Shown: positions 14,201-23,873 of the stretch, one piece after another
How the letters are laid out: every line of letters starts with the position of its first letter
Position numbering within the stretch: position 1 is the stretch's first letter
Source of the DNA: Bugula neritina
Taxonomy: Eukaryota > Bryozoa > Gymnolaemata > Cheilostomatida > Bugulidae
Reading direction: 5' to 3'
DNA: 64,000 nt
Assembly: GCA_964035545.1 (NCBI GenBank)
Contig: OZ037771.1
Location: 434,001-498,000 of the forward strand
Translations under genes and position numbers: made by a program
The notes under the pieces: generated by a model
Told to the model about the DNA's origin: nothing
Database searches by the model: none
Seen by the model: the letters and a program-made list of their open reading frames with translations, nothing else

Positions 14201-17200
14201 TGTACTAATGTGACACCGTGTGACACTGTGTGACAGGTGGAGTTCATCTCCTCACTCGTCTCTACGATGGACAGACATGAGAATTGGCAGACAAGAATGG
14301 TGCTCATAGTTGACGGACTGGACAGCTGTGAGCAGGAAAAGGTTCTGCAGGTGTTGGATGCTATTAATCTCATTATACCTGAAGACTCCCCCTTCATTGT
14401 CTTGCTCGCCTTGGATCCACACATTATAATCAAAGGAATTGAAGCTAACCAAATTCAGGTATATATTAGCTCTGCACACAGCGTCTTGTTATGTTGCTGT
14501 GTTACTATACGTGTACATGTTTGTGTGTTACTGTACGTGTACATGTTTGTGTGTTACTGTACGTGTACATGTTTGTGTGTTACTGTATGTCTACATGTTT
14601 GTGTGTTACTGTATGTGTACATGTTTGTGTGTTACTGTATGTGTACATGTTTGTGTGTTACTGTATGTCTACATGTTTGTGTGTTACTGTATGTCTACAT
14701 GTTTGTGTGTTACTGTATGTCTACATGTTTGTGTGTTACTGTATGTCTACATGTTTGGTTAAAAAAAGCCTGAGATTACTTGTTAGCCTAAAAACCTCCA
14801 GTGTTTAGTGTGCTAGGGTTCTCTATATGCTGACATGTTGCTAGGGCATGCAGGAGCCAGGGCTAAGCGGCTACAGCTACTTGAGGAACATCGTGCACCT
14901 CCCCTTCTACCTTCAGAATCACGGGCTACCTCGTATGTACACTGCCAACGATAAAGTGCGCACTAACAAGTGGCACGGCAAACAAAAGGTATTATACAAT
15001 ATTTACGATATCATACTTGTATGTGTAACATATAATATAATATATATAATATCATACTTGCATGTATAACATATAATATAATATCACATTATTTAATAAT
15101 TATTACGACGCTTCCTTTGCATGTTATAGAATGAACTTGATCTGGAGGTAGGTTACGCGCACAACGCAACGTTCATCTGTCTAGACTCGGTCGTGTGCTC
15201 TCTATTATGTACAGCATACGATATACATTCAGAGCTACTAGACAATTTATCTGTCTCTCTTTATGTACATGTATACTATATGTCTTTCCTATCATTTCCT
15301 TGCGTGGACCACTCTCCTACCACTGTCATCTCTCCCTCTCTACTTTCCACATGTTTCCTGTTGAATCTGTGTAATAAGCTGGCACCGTAGTTGTCTTCTC
15401 ATCACACACTCGGTAAATTGGCATCTCTAGACTATAAACACCTTCTCATCACATTAGAGAGTCACTGTGAAGTCCTGTGTGCGGAACTCTCATCTTATTC
15501 AACACTTGGAGTGTTTTTGTTGATGGTTTCCCTTCTTCTAACCCATGATCCCAATACGCTCAGTGCTAATTATAGGCTGTGGTCGAGACACGCTCCTCAC
15601 TTCTCTCCTCCTCGGTCTCGTCTCAGGACCACAGCCGAGCTGCATACCAGAGGTTCAGTAGCCAACTGGGGGAGAGTCGCCTCACCATGGAGCCGCTCCA
15701 TCAACTCATTGGAGACGTGCCAAAGAATATCATGAAAAACGACTACTTTGTGGACATCAATCCACGTAGCATGAGACGCCTGATGAATATAATAGCCATG
15801 GCAGGTGAGTTCAAGTGTGTGACAGGTGTCAACTGAGTGCCAGGTGATTTCAGGTGTGTGTGTGTCAGATGAGTGGCAGGTGAATGTGTGTCAAGTGAGC
15901 ATTAATTATATAATATAGTGCATGTGATCTATAGATATATTATTATGTAATATCATTATATATATTATATTATTATGTAATAACATTATATATAATATAT
16001 TATTATGTAATAACATTATATATATTATAATATTGTACATACTATTTGCTATCTCAGGTCGTCTGCTCAGAGCCAGTGATATTGACTTTGACTGGTACAG
16101 ACTCTCTGCATGGATCAATGTAACTGAGCAATGGCCGTATCGGACATCTTGGATTCTTCTTTACTACGAAGAGATGGAGGGGAGACTAGACGAAAGCCAA
16201 TCTCTTCTCTCAATATATCAACTGTAAGTGTATAATAACTGTAAGTGTACGTTACTGTAAGTATATATAATATATTATATTAACTGTAAGTGTATAATAA
16301 CTGTAAGTGTACGTTACTGTAAGTATATATAATATATTATATTAACTGTAAGTGTATTTCAGATTTAACTGTACCTAAAACGATTCTCTCAACTGACAAA
16401 CTGTACACAATGCTCTCTACTGACAAACTGTACACAATGCTCTCTACTGACAAGCTGTGAACAGTGCTCTCTACTGACAGGCTGTACACAGTGCTCTCTA
16501 CTGACATGTTTCATATAATAATGAATGTAATGATAATGGCAAATTCGAATATCTCAGTGTGAAAGAACGGATTCCTATACTGAGGGAGATCGAACCACTC
16601 CTCGATATCGACAGAAACGAGAAAAAGTTCATTGCGTTTCTCAAGTCACATGTTCCTAAACTCGATGTGGACGACATCAAGAAATTCATGCCTTCAACCA
16701 TCAACCTGGATCCTTTTCTCCGTAAAATCATCAAAGGTTAGTGACTCTTATTGCTCATACAGAACTTGGTATATCATACAGAACTTAGTCTATCATACAG
16801 AACTTAGTCTACCATACAAAACTTAGTCTACTATACAGAACTTAGTCTACCATACAGAACTTAGTCTATCATACAGAACTTAGTCTATCGTACAGAACTT
16901 AGTCTACCATACAGAACTTAGTCTATCGTACAGAACTTAGTCTACCATACAGAACTTAGTCTATCATACAGAACTTAGTCTACCATACAGAACTTAGTCT
17001 ATCGTACAGAACTTAGTCTACCATACAGAACTTAGTCTACCATACAGAACTTAGTCTACCATACAGAACTTAGTCTACCACACAGAACTTAGTCTACCAT
17101 ACAGAACTTAGTCTATCGTACAGAACTTAGTCTACCATACAGAACTTAGTCTACCATACAGAACTTAGTCTACCATACAGAACTTAGTCTACCACGCAGA

Positions 17201-20200
17201 CCCTCATTCAGTTTGCTATGTTCAACATATTTCAGAGAAATCCCGGGACACAGACATACTCTATCATCCAGACAAGACTCTACCCAGTCCTTCATCTGGC
17301 ATCTATTTCCCTCCTCGGTGAGCAATCTCTGTCACATGACTTCAGTGTGTGTCACATGACCTCAGTGTGTGTCATATGACTTCAGTGTGTGTCACATGAC
17401 CTCAGTGTGTGTCACATGACCTCAGTGTATGTCACATGACCTCAGTGTTTGTCACATGACCTCAGTGTGTGTCACATGACCTCAGTGTGTTTATAAGATG
17501 CTGTCTCTATTCCAAGGTTCCCTGTCAGTCAGCCCAGACCTCACGTCTTCTACAACCAGATGCCAACTCCCTGGATGGAGAAACAGCAGCAGCCCCTCTC
17601 TGCTGCCAGGAAGTTGAAGCTACCCAAGGTGTGTGTATATACTATACCTACTACTCTGTGTATATACTATACTCATTACTGTGTGTATATACTATACTTA
17701 CTACTCTGTGTATATACTATACTTACTACTCTGTGTATATACTATACTTACTACTGTATATGTACTATACTCACTACTGTGTGTATATACTATACTTACT
17801 ACTCTGTGTATATACTATACTTACTACTCTGTGTATATACTATACTTACTACTCTGTCCATGTACTGTTGCAGGGAGTCAAATCACTGTCCAGAAGCACT
17901 GTCTCAGATATTTGTGCTCTGCTCCACAAGATCAAAGGCATATCCTCCGCTAATATTAATACGTACAAGGCAGCCATTTTACTGCACAATATCTCTGGGG
18001 TTGTCCTCTCAACGTGTGATCTCTCGGAGCTGAAATCCGTCTTGGAGATGAAGTTCGGAGATTGGCAGCTTTTTCAATCTACTGTCTTGGGTTAGTTAAC
18101 AGTGTGTTGAGTCAACAGTTAGTGTGTTGAGTCAACAGTTAGTGTGTTGAGTCTGTGTCCACAGATCTACTTAAACATGTATGTTTGGCAGCGATGAGGG
18201 AGGAAGACACTGGTTCCATTTCCACTTCAAATTCCAGCGACACTGAAATATTAAACCAGAATTTATCGTATAATGCTGCCCCTGACACTGACGCTGCTAC
18301 TGATGGTGCTACTGATGCTGCCACTCCATCTGTCACACAGGACCTTGCAGTCAGCCCCGCCCGTGTTTCCAGCCTTCCAAAAAATTCTTCCACTTCTCAA
18401 GATTACTCTGCTGCCAGCACACCGACCTCCACTCAAAGTCACCCTTTGACCTCCACTCAAGGCAGCTCATTGAGTTCATTACAGAGCAGGCCGTCTTTCA
18501 AGCTGAAAGGTTAGTGTATGCTGTGTCATGTGTTGTACCAATAGTGTTAGTATACCAATAGTATTAGTATATCAATAGTGTTAGTATACCAATAGTGTTA
18601 GTATATCAATAGTGTTAGTATACCAATAGTGTTAGTACTCCAATAGTGTTAGTACTCCAATAGTGTTAGTATATCAATAGTGTTAGTATACCAATAGTAT
18701 TAGTATACCAATAGTGTTAGTACTCCAATAGTGTTAGTACTCCAATAGTGTTAGTACTCCAATAGTGTTAGTATATCAATAGTGTTAGTATACCAATAGT
18801 ATTAGTATACCAATAGTGTTAGTACTCCAATAGTATTAGTATACCAATAGTGTTAGTATATCCATAGTGTTAGTATACCAATAGTGTTAGTATACCAATA
18901 GTATTAGTATACCAATAGTGTTAGTATAACAATAGTGTTAGTACTCCAATAGTGTTAGTATATCAATAGTGTTGGTATACCAATAGTATTAGTATACCAA
19001 TAGTATTAGTACTCCAATAGTGTTAGTATACCAATAGTATTAGTACTCCAATAGTGTTAGTACTCCAATAGTGTTGGTATACCAATAGTATTAGTACTCC
19101 AATAGTGTTAGTACTCCAATAGTGTTAGTATACCAATAGTGTTAGTATACCAATAGTGTTAGTATACCAATAGTGTTAGTATACCAATAGTGTTAGTACT
19201 CCAATAGTGTTAGTACTCCAATAGTGTTAGTATATCAATGGTGTTAGTATACCAATAGTATTAGTATACCAATAGTGTTAGTACTCCAATAGTATTAGTA
19301 TACCAATAGTGTTAGTATATCCATAGTGTTAGTATACCAATAGTGTTAGTATACCAATAGTATTAGTATACCAATAGTGTTAGTATACCAATAGTGTTAG
19401 TACTCCAATAGTGTTAGTACTCCAATAGTGTTAGTATATCAATAGTGTTGGTATACCAATAGTATTAGTATACCAATAGTATTAGTACTCCAATAGTGTT
19501 AGTATACCAATAGTATTAGTACTCCAATAGTGTTAGTACTCCAATAGTGTTGGTATACCAATAGTATTAGTACTCCAATAGTGTTAGTACTCCAATAGTG
19601 TTAGTATACCAATAGTGTTAGTATACCAATAGTGTTAGTATACCAATAGTGTTAGTATACCAATAGTGTTAGTATACCAATAGTGTTAGTATACCAATAG
19701 TGTTAGTATACCAATAGTGTTAGTATATCAATAGTGTTGGTATACCAATAGTATTAGTATACCAATAGTGTTAGTATACCAATAGTGTTAGTACTCCAAT
19801 AGTGTTAGTATATCAATAGTGTTAGTATATCAATAGTGTTGGTATATCAATAGTGTTAGTACTCCAATAGTGTTAGTATACCAATAGTGTTAGTATACCA
19901 ATAGTGTTAGTATACCAATAGTGTTAGTATATCAATAGTGTTGGTATACCAATAGTATTAGTATACCAATAGTGTTAGTATACCAATAGTGTTAGTACTC
20001 CAATAGTGTTGGTATATCAATAGTGTTGGTATACCAATAGTATTAGTATACCAATAGTGTTAGTATACCAATAGTATTAGTACTCCAATAGTGTTAGTAT
20101 ACCAATAGTGTTAGTACTCCAATAGTGTTAGTACTCCAATAGTGTTAGTATACCAATAGTGTTAGTATACCAATAGTGTTAGTATACCAATAGTGTTAGT

Positions 20201-22112
20201 ATACCAGTAGTGTTAGTATACCAATAGTATTAGTATACCAATAGTGTTAGTATACCAATACTGTTCACTTCAGTTAGATTTATCTTCTCCTGTGCCTCTT
20301 TTCTGTTGTCTCCCTTGCACTGTCTCTAGTCTCATCTCTATTCTAGCATGTAAAACTCTAGTTTCATCTCTATTCTAGCAGGTAAAACTCTAGTCTCATC
20401 TCTATTCTAGCATGTAAAACTCTAGTCTCATCTCTATTCTAGCAGGTAAAACTCTAGTCTCATCTCTATTCCTGCAGGTAAAACTCTAGTCTCATCTCTA
20501 TTCCCGCAGGTAAACCTCTGGTCTCTATAGACACATCGGAAGACACGGTGAGACTGGAGAATGAAATGATACGCAATGTGCTGGACTTTGTTGTGCCAGA
20601 CGCTAGCAGTGACGCTGAGGAAGATGCCGACAGCGTGGAAGATGATGACGACCAGCTGACTCTAAGAATAGACAGAGAAATTCATGCTCCTTCTGGTCTT
20701 CCACCACAGAGAGCCATGGTGTACACCGTCGTCAATGAAACCAAGGCTGCTAGCCAAGAAGATGGAGAAAATGTTCTTTGTTCCAAAAGGTATTAATACT
20801 CGTGATTTACTGCTCTGCGTATCATAACATGATGTTAGGAGTCGTGTTCTCTCCACTCACAACTCTTATCATCATCTCATTTGTCATCAGGGTTTAGAGA
20901 GGGGGGGCTGTTGACCTTCCTTAATGGAATTTCTTTGCCAATATCTTTGAATGGGCGTGTATTTATACAAAAAATTATAAATTTTTATTGTGCTGCTTAA
21001 CCCTGTGTTGTAAATCATTGTGATGTATTGTAATTTATAATATATTACTATAATGTAATATACTATATGTTGTATTTGTTTAGCCGTGTGCCAATGGTGA
21101 GTATGAGTACCTCAACTAGCTGCTTTCACTTGCTTTTCATATGCTTAACTCTTGTCTTTTTCTGTCATAACATAACACGTAACACAGTAATATATATGAT
21201 GCTGCACAGTAATATACGATGCGACACAGTAATATATGGCGCTACACAGTAATATATGGCGCTACATAGTAATATATGACGCCGCACAGTAATATATGAC
21301 GCTATACAGTAATGTATGCTATAATTCTACATAAATTCTGTGTGATCTAACTTATGTTATACTCTATAAAATATTTCACCCTCTTTTTGTCTATCATCTA
21401 GATCTATATGTCTTCTAATCTGTGCTTCATTTTTCTAAAATTTTCAAAGCTTTATGTGTTTAACCTTTAGCTATCGATTATAGTTACTGTATAACTTGTA
21501 GATATATTATAGTTGTTACAGTATAACTTGTAGATATATTATAGTTGTTGCTGTATAACTTGTAGATATATTATAGTTGTTACAGTATAACTTGTAGATA
21601 TATTATAGTTGTTACAGTATAACTTGGAGATATATTATAGTTGTTGCTGTATAACTTAGAGATATATTATAGTTGTTACTGTATAACTTGTAGATATATT
21701 ATAGTTGTTACAGTATAACTTGGAGATATATTACAGTTGTTACAGTATAACTTGTAGATATATTGTAGTTGTTACTGTGTAACTTGTAGATATATTATAG
21801 TTGTTACTACATAAATTGTCACCCTCGGTCCCCAACGTCCTGTTTCATAGGATTATATCCTAATAAATAACCATAGTCAGTATAAAGAGCTGATATCAAT
21901 GAGTATTTCATTTCCGTCATGTTATTATTGATTACTCGTAAATAATTGTGTTTTATGACTGTTTGTTTTATCAGCATGGAGCCGAGGCTACTAGCAGACA
22001 ACACTCGATGACCTCACTTCCTGTTGTACCGGAGATTAGCGACGTGACGGTACACCAACGAGCTTCAAGTCTCTCTCACGGATCCGTCAACCACGCCTTC
22101 TCTGGTGACTAA
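2228..22112 (+). CDS. KIDINS220: KIDINS220/ARMS scaffold protein, 31 exons, 5' end missing
   Basis: The vertebrate protein is a plasma-membrane and endosomal scaffold that couples neurotrophin (Trk), ephrin and Ras/MAPK signalling. Joining the 31 exons keeps one open frame of 1,441 codons plus TAA at 22110-22112. Domain order is that of the family: ankyrin repeats, a KAP-type P-loop NTPase with four membrane segments, a proline-rich stretch, a SAM-like domain and an acidic/serine-rich tail. Diagnostic stretches include [18 protein letters not shown], the Walker A motif WGSGKSFL, the Walker B region [31 protein letters not shown] and [12 protein letters not shown]. The protein is shorter than the vertebrate one (about 1,770 residues), mostly in the tail. 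It ends FSGD rather than in the PDZ ligand known from vertebrates. Only a few N-terminal residues are missing, because the first exon already aligns near the vertebrate N-terminus. Exon coordinates are given in the block entries. Confidence 0.96.
4140..4905. repeat. TTACAGTATA array in KIDINS220 intron 1
   Basis: Roughly 65 alternating 11- and 15-bp units (TATTACAGTA, TATATTACAGTA) run almost to the acceptor of exon 2 at 4920. Each unit contains TTACAG, a perfect acceptor trinucleotide context, although the true acceptor here reads ACTTTCAG. The rest of intron 1 (2328-4139) is unique AT-rich sequence with nothing I can call. Confidence 0.9.
5815..5972. repeat. TATTACTGAACATATA array, KIDINS220 intron 2
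   Basis: About ten units of 13-16 bp of the form TATTACTGAATATA, ending ten bases before the exon 3 acceptor. The remainder of intron 2 is unique AT-rich sequence. Confidence 0.8.
6310..6560. repeat. TATGTTATAT simple repeat, KIDINS220 intron 4
   Basis: Irregular ATTATGTTATATTA words fill most of the intron between exons 4 and 5. Confidence 0.7.
6760..7022. repeat. 25-bp array starting at the exon 5 donor, KIDINS220 intron 5
   Basis: About ten copies of a unit like CATATACTGCATACATATAT (about 25 bp) begin within 20 bases of the splice donor GTACGT at 6760. Confidence 0.85.
7549..7872. repeat. 24-bp minisatellite, KIDINS220 intron 5
   Basis: About 13 copies of a 24-bp unit (core AGTACCTGCTGTGTGTCATC) end about 50 bases before the exon 6 acceptor. 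The period is a multiple of three and the unit lacks stops in several frames, so long spurious frames cross it on both strands. Confidence 0.9.
8690..9045. repeat. 21-bp minisatellite, KIDINS220 intron 7
   Basis: About 17 copies of a 21-bp unit (core CTTACTCTTGTCTTTCTGTA). A variant block TTGTGTCGGTGTGTAAG occurs twice (near 8695 and 8908), so part of the array was duplicated as a larger block. Confidence 0.9.
9421..9460. repeat. Perfect 40-bp palindrome in KIDINS220 intron 7
   Basis: The 20 bases from 9421 (GTGACATGTATATCCTATAT) are followed directly by their exact reverse complement, with no spacer. Related half-sites (TGTATATCCTAT) follow at 9480-9505. Confidence 0.95.
9655..9832. repeat. 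27-bp minisatellite before exon 8, KIDINS220 intron 7
   Basis: About six copies of a 27-bp unit (core GTGTATGTAGTAAGAGAGAG). Each contains TATGTAG, matching the end of the true acceptor CTATATGTAG at 9840. Confidence 0.85.
10225..10535. repeat. ACTCTGTATACTC array, KIDINS220 intron 9
   Basis: Some 20 interleaved units of 13-17 bp (ACTCTGTATACTC, CACTACTCTGTATACT) fill the intron from just after the donor at 10217 to near the acceptor. Confidence 0.85.
10719..10885. repeat. 36-bp array beginning at the exon 10 donor
   Basis: Five copies of a roughly 36-bp unit (core GTAGCCTGTGGTCTCTCTAT) start at the splice donor itself, GTCTGTAGCC. The donor is non-standard at +3. Confidence 0.8.
11794..11961 (+). 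repeat. Array of duplicated exon 14 acceptors, 28 bp x 6
   Basis: Six units of exactly 28 bp end precisely at the exon 14 boundary (11794 + 6x28 = 11962). Each unit ends in TGCAG and begins with TGGATATGAAGG or a one-base variant, which are the first 12 bases of exon 14 itself. The array is therefore a tandem copy of the acceptor plus the start of the exon. Confidence 0.95.
12142..12384 (+). repeat. Array of duplicated exon 14 donors, 27 bp x 9
   Basis: Nine 27-bp units repeat the last 20 bases of exon 14 plus GTAAGTG. Candidate donors therefore lie at 12142 and every 27 bases up to 12385; the last reads GTCAGT. The period is nine codons and the unit has no stop, so any donor keeps the frame and adds multiples of a nine-residue peptide (LLYVLQGKC). 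Confidence 0.95.
12590..12985. repeat. 30-bp minisatellite, KIDINS220 intron 15
   Basis: Thirteen copies of a 30-bp unit (core ACCTGTACCTGTAGAGTTAG), very uniform, filling almost all of the intron between exons 15 and 16. Confidence 0.92.
13215..13385. repeat. 20-22-bp array, KIDINS220 intron 16
   Basis: About eight units like CTATTCAACGTATAACTTGC, with a variant ACTCAGTCTATAACTTGC. Confidence 0.85.
13920..14232. repeat. 16-bp array, KIDINS220 intron 18
   Basis: About 19 units of TGACACTGTAGTACTG and variants run to the acceptor of exon 19. The true acceptor (TGTGTGACAG) is itself built from the repeat words GTGTGACA. Confidence 0.88.
14490..14757. repeat. 22-bp minisatellite, KIDINS220 intron 19
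   Basis: About 12 copies of a 22-bp unit (core GTACATGTTTGTGTGTTACT). Confidence 0.9.
16217..16350 (+). repeat. Donor-like ACTGTAAGT repeats after KIDINS220 exon 23
   Basis: The true junction CAACT/GTAAGTG at 16223 is followed by at least six further ACTGTAAGT copies, arranged as two copies of a roughly 65-bp block. They look like duplicated donors. Confidence 0.8.
16745..17200. repeat. 19-bp minisatellite, KIDINS220 intron 24
   Basis: About 24 copies of CATACAGAACTTAGTCTAC with variants CATCG, CTATC and CCACA. Confidence 0.92.
17329..17490. repeat. 20-bp array of GTCACATGAC boxes, KIDINS220 intron 25
   Basis: Eight copies of a 20-bp unit CTCAGTGTGTGTCACATGAC. Seven carry the perfect decamer GTCACATGAC and one has GTCATATGAC. 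The decamer is the reverse complement of GTCATGTGAC, an E-box of the type bound by MiT/TFE factors in other animals. Confidence 0.9.
17629..17862. repeat. 25-bp array, KIDINS220 intron 26
   Basis: About nine copies of GTGTATATACTATACTTACT (25-bp period) begin at the donor GTGTGTATATAC itself, so the first unit overlaps the splice donor. Confidence 0.88.
18535..20265. repeat. 17-bp minisatellite with higher-order structure, KIDINS220 intron 28
   Basis: About 100 copies of a 17-bp unit (TAGTGTTAGTATACCAA). Recurring variants are CTCC for TACC, GTATTAG, TATATCAA and TTGGTAT. A rare variant TCCATAG occurs at 18861 and 19320, 459 bases apart (27x17), and the variant order around the two copies matches apart from small differences, so a block of about 27 units was duplicated. 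Confidence 0.93.
20350..20509 (+). repeat. Array of duplicated exon 29 acceptors, 32 bp x 5
   Basis: GTAAAACTCTAGTCTC words start at 20350, 20382, 20414, 20446 and 20478, exactly 32 bp apart. The next register, 20510, is the real exon 29 start (GTAAACCTCTGGTCTC). Each is preceded by GCAG or GCATG, so the array copies the acceptor and about 16 exon bases. The copies contain an in-frame TAG further on and would not be tolerated as coding. Confidence 0.93.
21180..21320. repeat. 20-bp array, KIDINS220 intron 30
   Basis: Seven copies of ACAGTAATATATGACGCTAC and variants. Confidence 0.82.
21485..21815. repeat. 32-bp minisatellite, KIDINS220 intron 30
   Basis: About ten copies of a 30-32-bp unit (core TATAACTTGTAGATATATTA). 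Confidence 0.9.
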
Positions 22113-22218
22113 CTCCCATGTCAAGAGTTCAGCGTGATGAGCCTTGGGGGTTGTTTCCTCGCTAATTGTTAGAATTCTTCTGCATTCACTCTTTAATATT
22201 GCCACGTTATAGTTAACA

Positions 22219-22375
22219 CTAATGTATTGTAATCTCATATCTACTTACCTGTTGTAACGCAGCAATCTCATATCTACTAACCTGTTGTAACGCAACAATC
22301 TCACACCTACTAACCTGTTGTAACGCAACAATCTCACATCTACTAACCTGTTGTAACGCAACAATCTCACATCTA
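22219..22375. repeat. 33-bp minisatellite
   Basis: About five copies of a 33-bp unit (core CTACTAACCTGTTGTAACGC) in the likely KIDINS220 3' UTR. Confidence 0.88.
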
Positions 22376-22929
22376 CCTACTGAAGGAATTTTGTATATTG
22401 CATATAACATTACCTACCATTGAATTCCACCTGTATTTATATTCATTGCTCACATTTCAAAGTTTCTCATTTCATATACTACTCAGTAATAAATCAGTCA
22501 TTTTATTTTATTTTATTTGTAACTTTGCAATAGTTTTGTCTGCAGTTATTTTTAGGCTACACTTTTACTTCACCTATGATCAACTTAGTCAAAAGTCCAG
22601 GTCAATGTCTGTAATTTTATATTTTTTTACGTAAACTGTTGAGAACCAATATGTTTAGAGGTTTCGATATAGTTTAAGTTTTACCAATTGTGAAAGTATA
22701 ATAAAAGTGATAACATTTACTATTATTGTGATAAATGATTATAATAAAGGAATATCAAAACTGTCCTGCATTTGCCGAGTCTATAGTTATCACAACACGA
22801 TATACTGCTTTTGAGACCAAAAGCAGTCACTCTCCTCTTATATCTGTTAGCAGAAAGTTGCACAGAATTTCATTTCTAGTTTTACATCAATCAGGCTGAT
22901 AAATATTAGTTTGCCATAGTGTTGTGTTG

Positions 22930-23290
22930 AGGTAATACAGTACTGTGTTGAGGTGATACAGTACTATGTTGAGGTGATACAGTAATATGTTGAGGTGATA
23001 CAGTACTATGTTGAGGTGATACAGTACTATGTTGAGGTGATACAGTACTATGTTGAGGTGATACAGTACTATGTTGAGGTGATACAGTACTGTGTTGAGG
23101 TGATACAGTACTATGTTGAGGTGATACAGTAATATGTTGAGGTGATACAGTACTATGTTGAGGTGATACAGTATTATGTTGAGGTAATACAGTACTATGT
23201 TGAGGTGATACAGTACTATGTTGAGGTGATACAGTACTATGTTGAGGTGATACAGTACTATGTTGAGGTGATACAGTACTATGTTGAGGT
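22930..23290. repeat. 21-bp minisatellite
   Basis: About 17 copies of TTGAGGTGATACAGTACTATG. The period is a multiple of three, which produces a spurious repetitive open frame. Confidence 0.92.
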
Positions 23291-23873
23291 GCTAGAGGTC
23301 TATAGTTGGGGCAGTTCTACGCATGTCTGAAAACTAAAAACAGCCTGGAGAGAGTCTAAAGAAAACACACTGAACTGATAACTAGAAGCTAATATATAAA
23401 GTATTAATTTAGAATCAGGGAGGATGGGGAATACAGACTTGTTGTTCAATGTGTGAACATTAGAGAGCTTACTATAAGTGTATTGTTGGTATCTCAACTG
23501 TAAAATATAGTATTGGAAAGCATCAGAAGTACCGTACAAAACAATATCAAACATACAACTGATAAAATAATACATTTAATGTGCAAGGCATACAAATGTC
23601 ATAAAACTACATGTTAATACAACATAGTACAGACTATTACATAACAATTAAATACATGTCATATAAATTTATATAATATACTGCAAGTATAATTCCATAA
23701 TGTAAGGTAAATATGATTGTCATAAGCAGGTAACTTCAGCCTAGGTGCTCTCCCACAATTCGGAGCATTTTACAAATTGAAACTACACTGATAAGAATAT
23801 AAATACATGCCAAATCTAGTTTCCATCTCTAATCATTTTATGTACTAAAATTTATGAAGATTGACGTATAGGT

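Larger units (their letters stand above)
11527..16736 (+). other. KIDINS220: KIDINS220 KAP P-loop NTPase and membrane segments: exons 13-24
   Basis: Exons: 11527-11691, 11962-12141, 12418-12580, 13034-13179, 13400-13518, 13695-13886, 14237-14458, 14845-14988, 15130-15147, 15627-15804, 16058-16223, 16558-16736. Exon 13 holds Walker A (KWGSGKSF). Exon 14 encodes a two-pass hydrophobic hairpin, and exons 17 and 18 one membrane segment each. Exon 19 holds Walker B ([10 protein letters not shown]). Exons 20-24 carry the C-terminal KAP helices ([44 protein letters not shown]). Exon 20 could start at 14845 or 14854, both in phase. The 18-nt exon 21 (NELDLE) rests on phase and splice consensus only. 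Confidence 0.92.
17236..22112 (+). other. KIDINS220: KIDINS220 proline-rich, SAM-like and acidic tail: exons 25-31
   Basis: Exons: 17236-17317, 17517-17628, 17874-18090, 18165-18509, 20510-20789, 21084-21096, 21975-22112. Exon 27 encodes the SAM-like domain typical of the family ([12 protein letters not shown], then [13 protein letters not shown]). Exon 28 is Ser/Thr/Ala-rich and low in structure. Exon 29 has an acidic run ([14 protein letters not shown]). Exon 30 is a 13-nt microexon (remainder of Ser, then RVPM) bounded by TTTAG and GTGAGT. Exon 31 ends in TAA. The tail is the least conserved part, so exons 29-31 rest on phase, splice consensus and composition rather than on alignment. Confidence 0.85.
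22113..23873. other. KIDINS220 3' UTR and convergent intergenic space
   Basis: No coding exon is seen. AATAAA occurs at 22700 and 22743, suitable for KIDINS220 3' processing. Two arrays lie here (22219-22375 and 22930-23290). The interval separates two tail-to-tail genes, so the P2X 3' end must also fall near its right edge. Confidence 0.7.
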
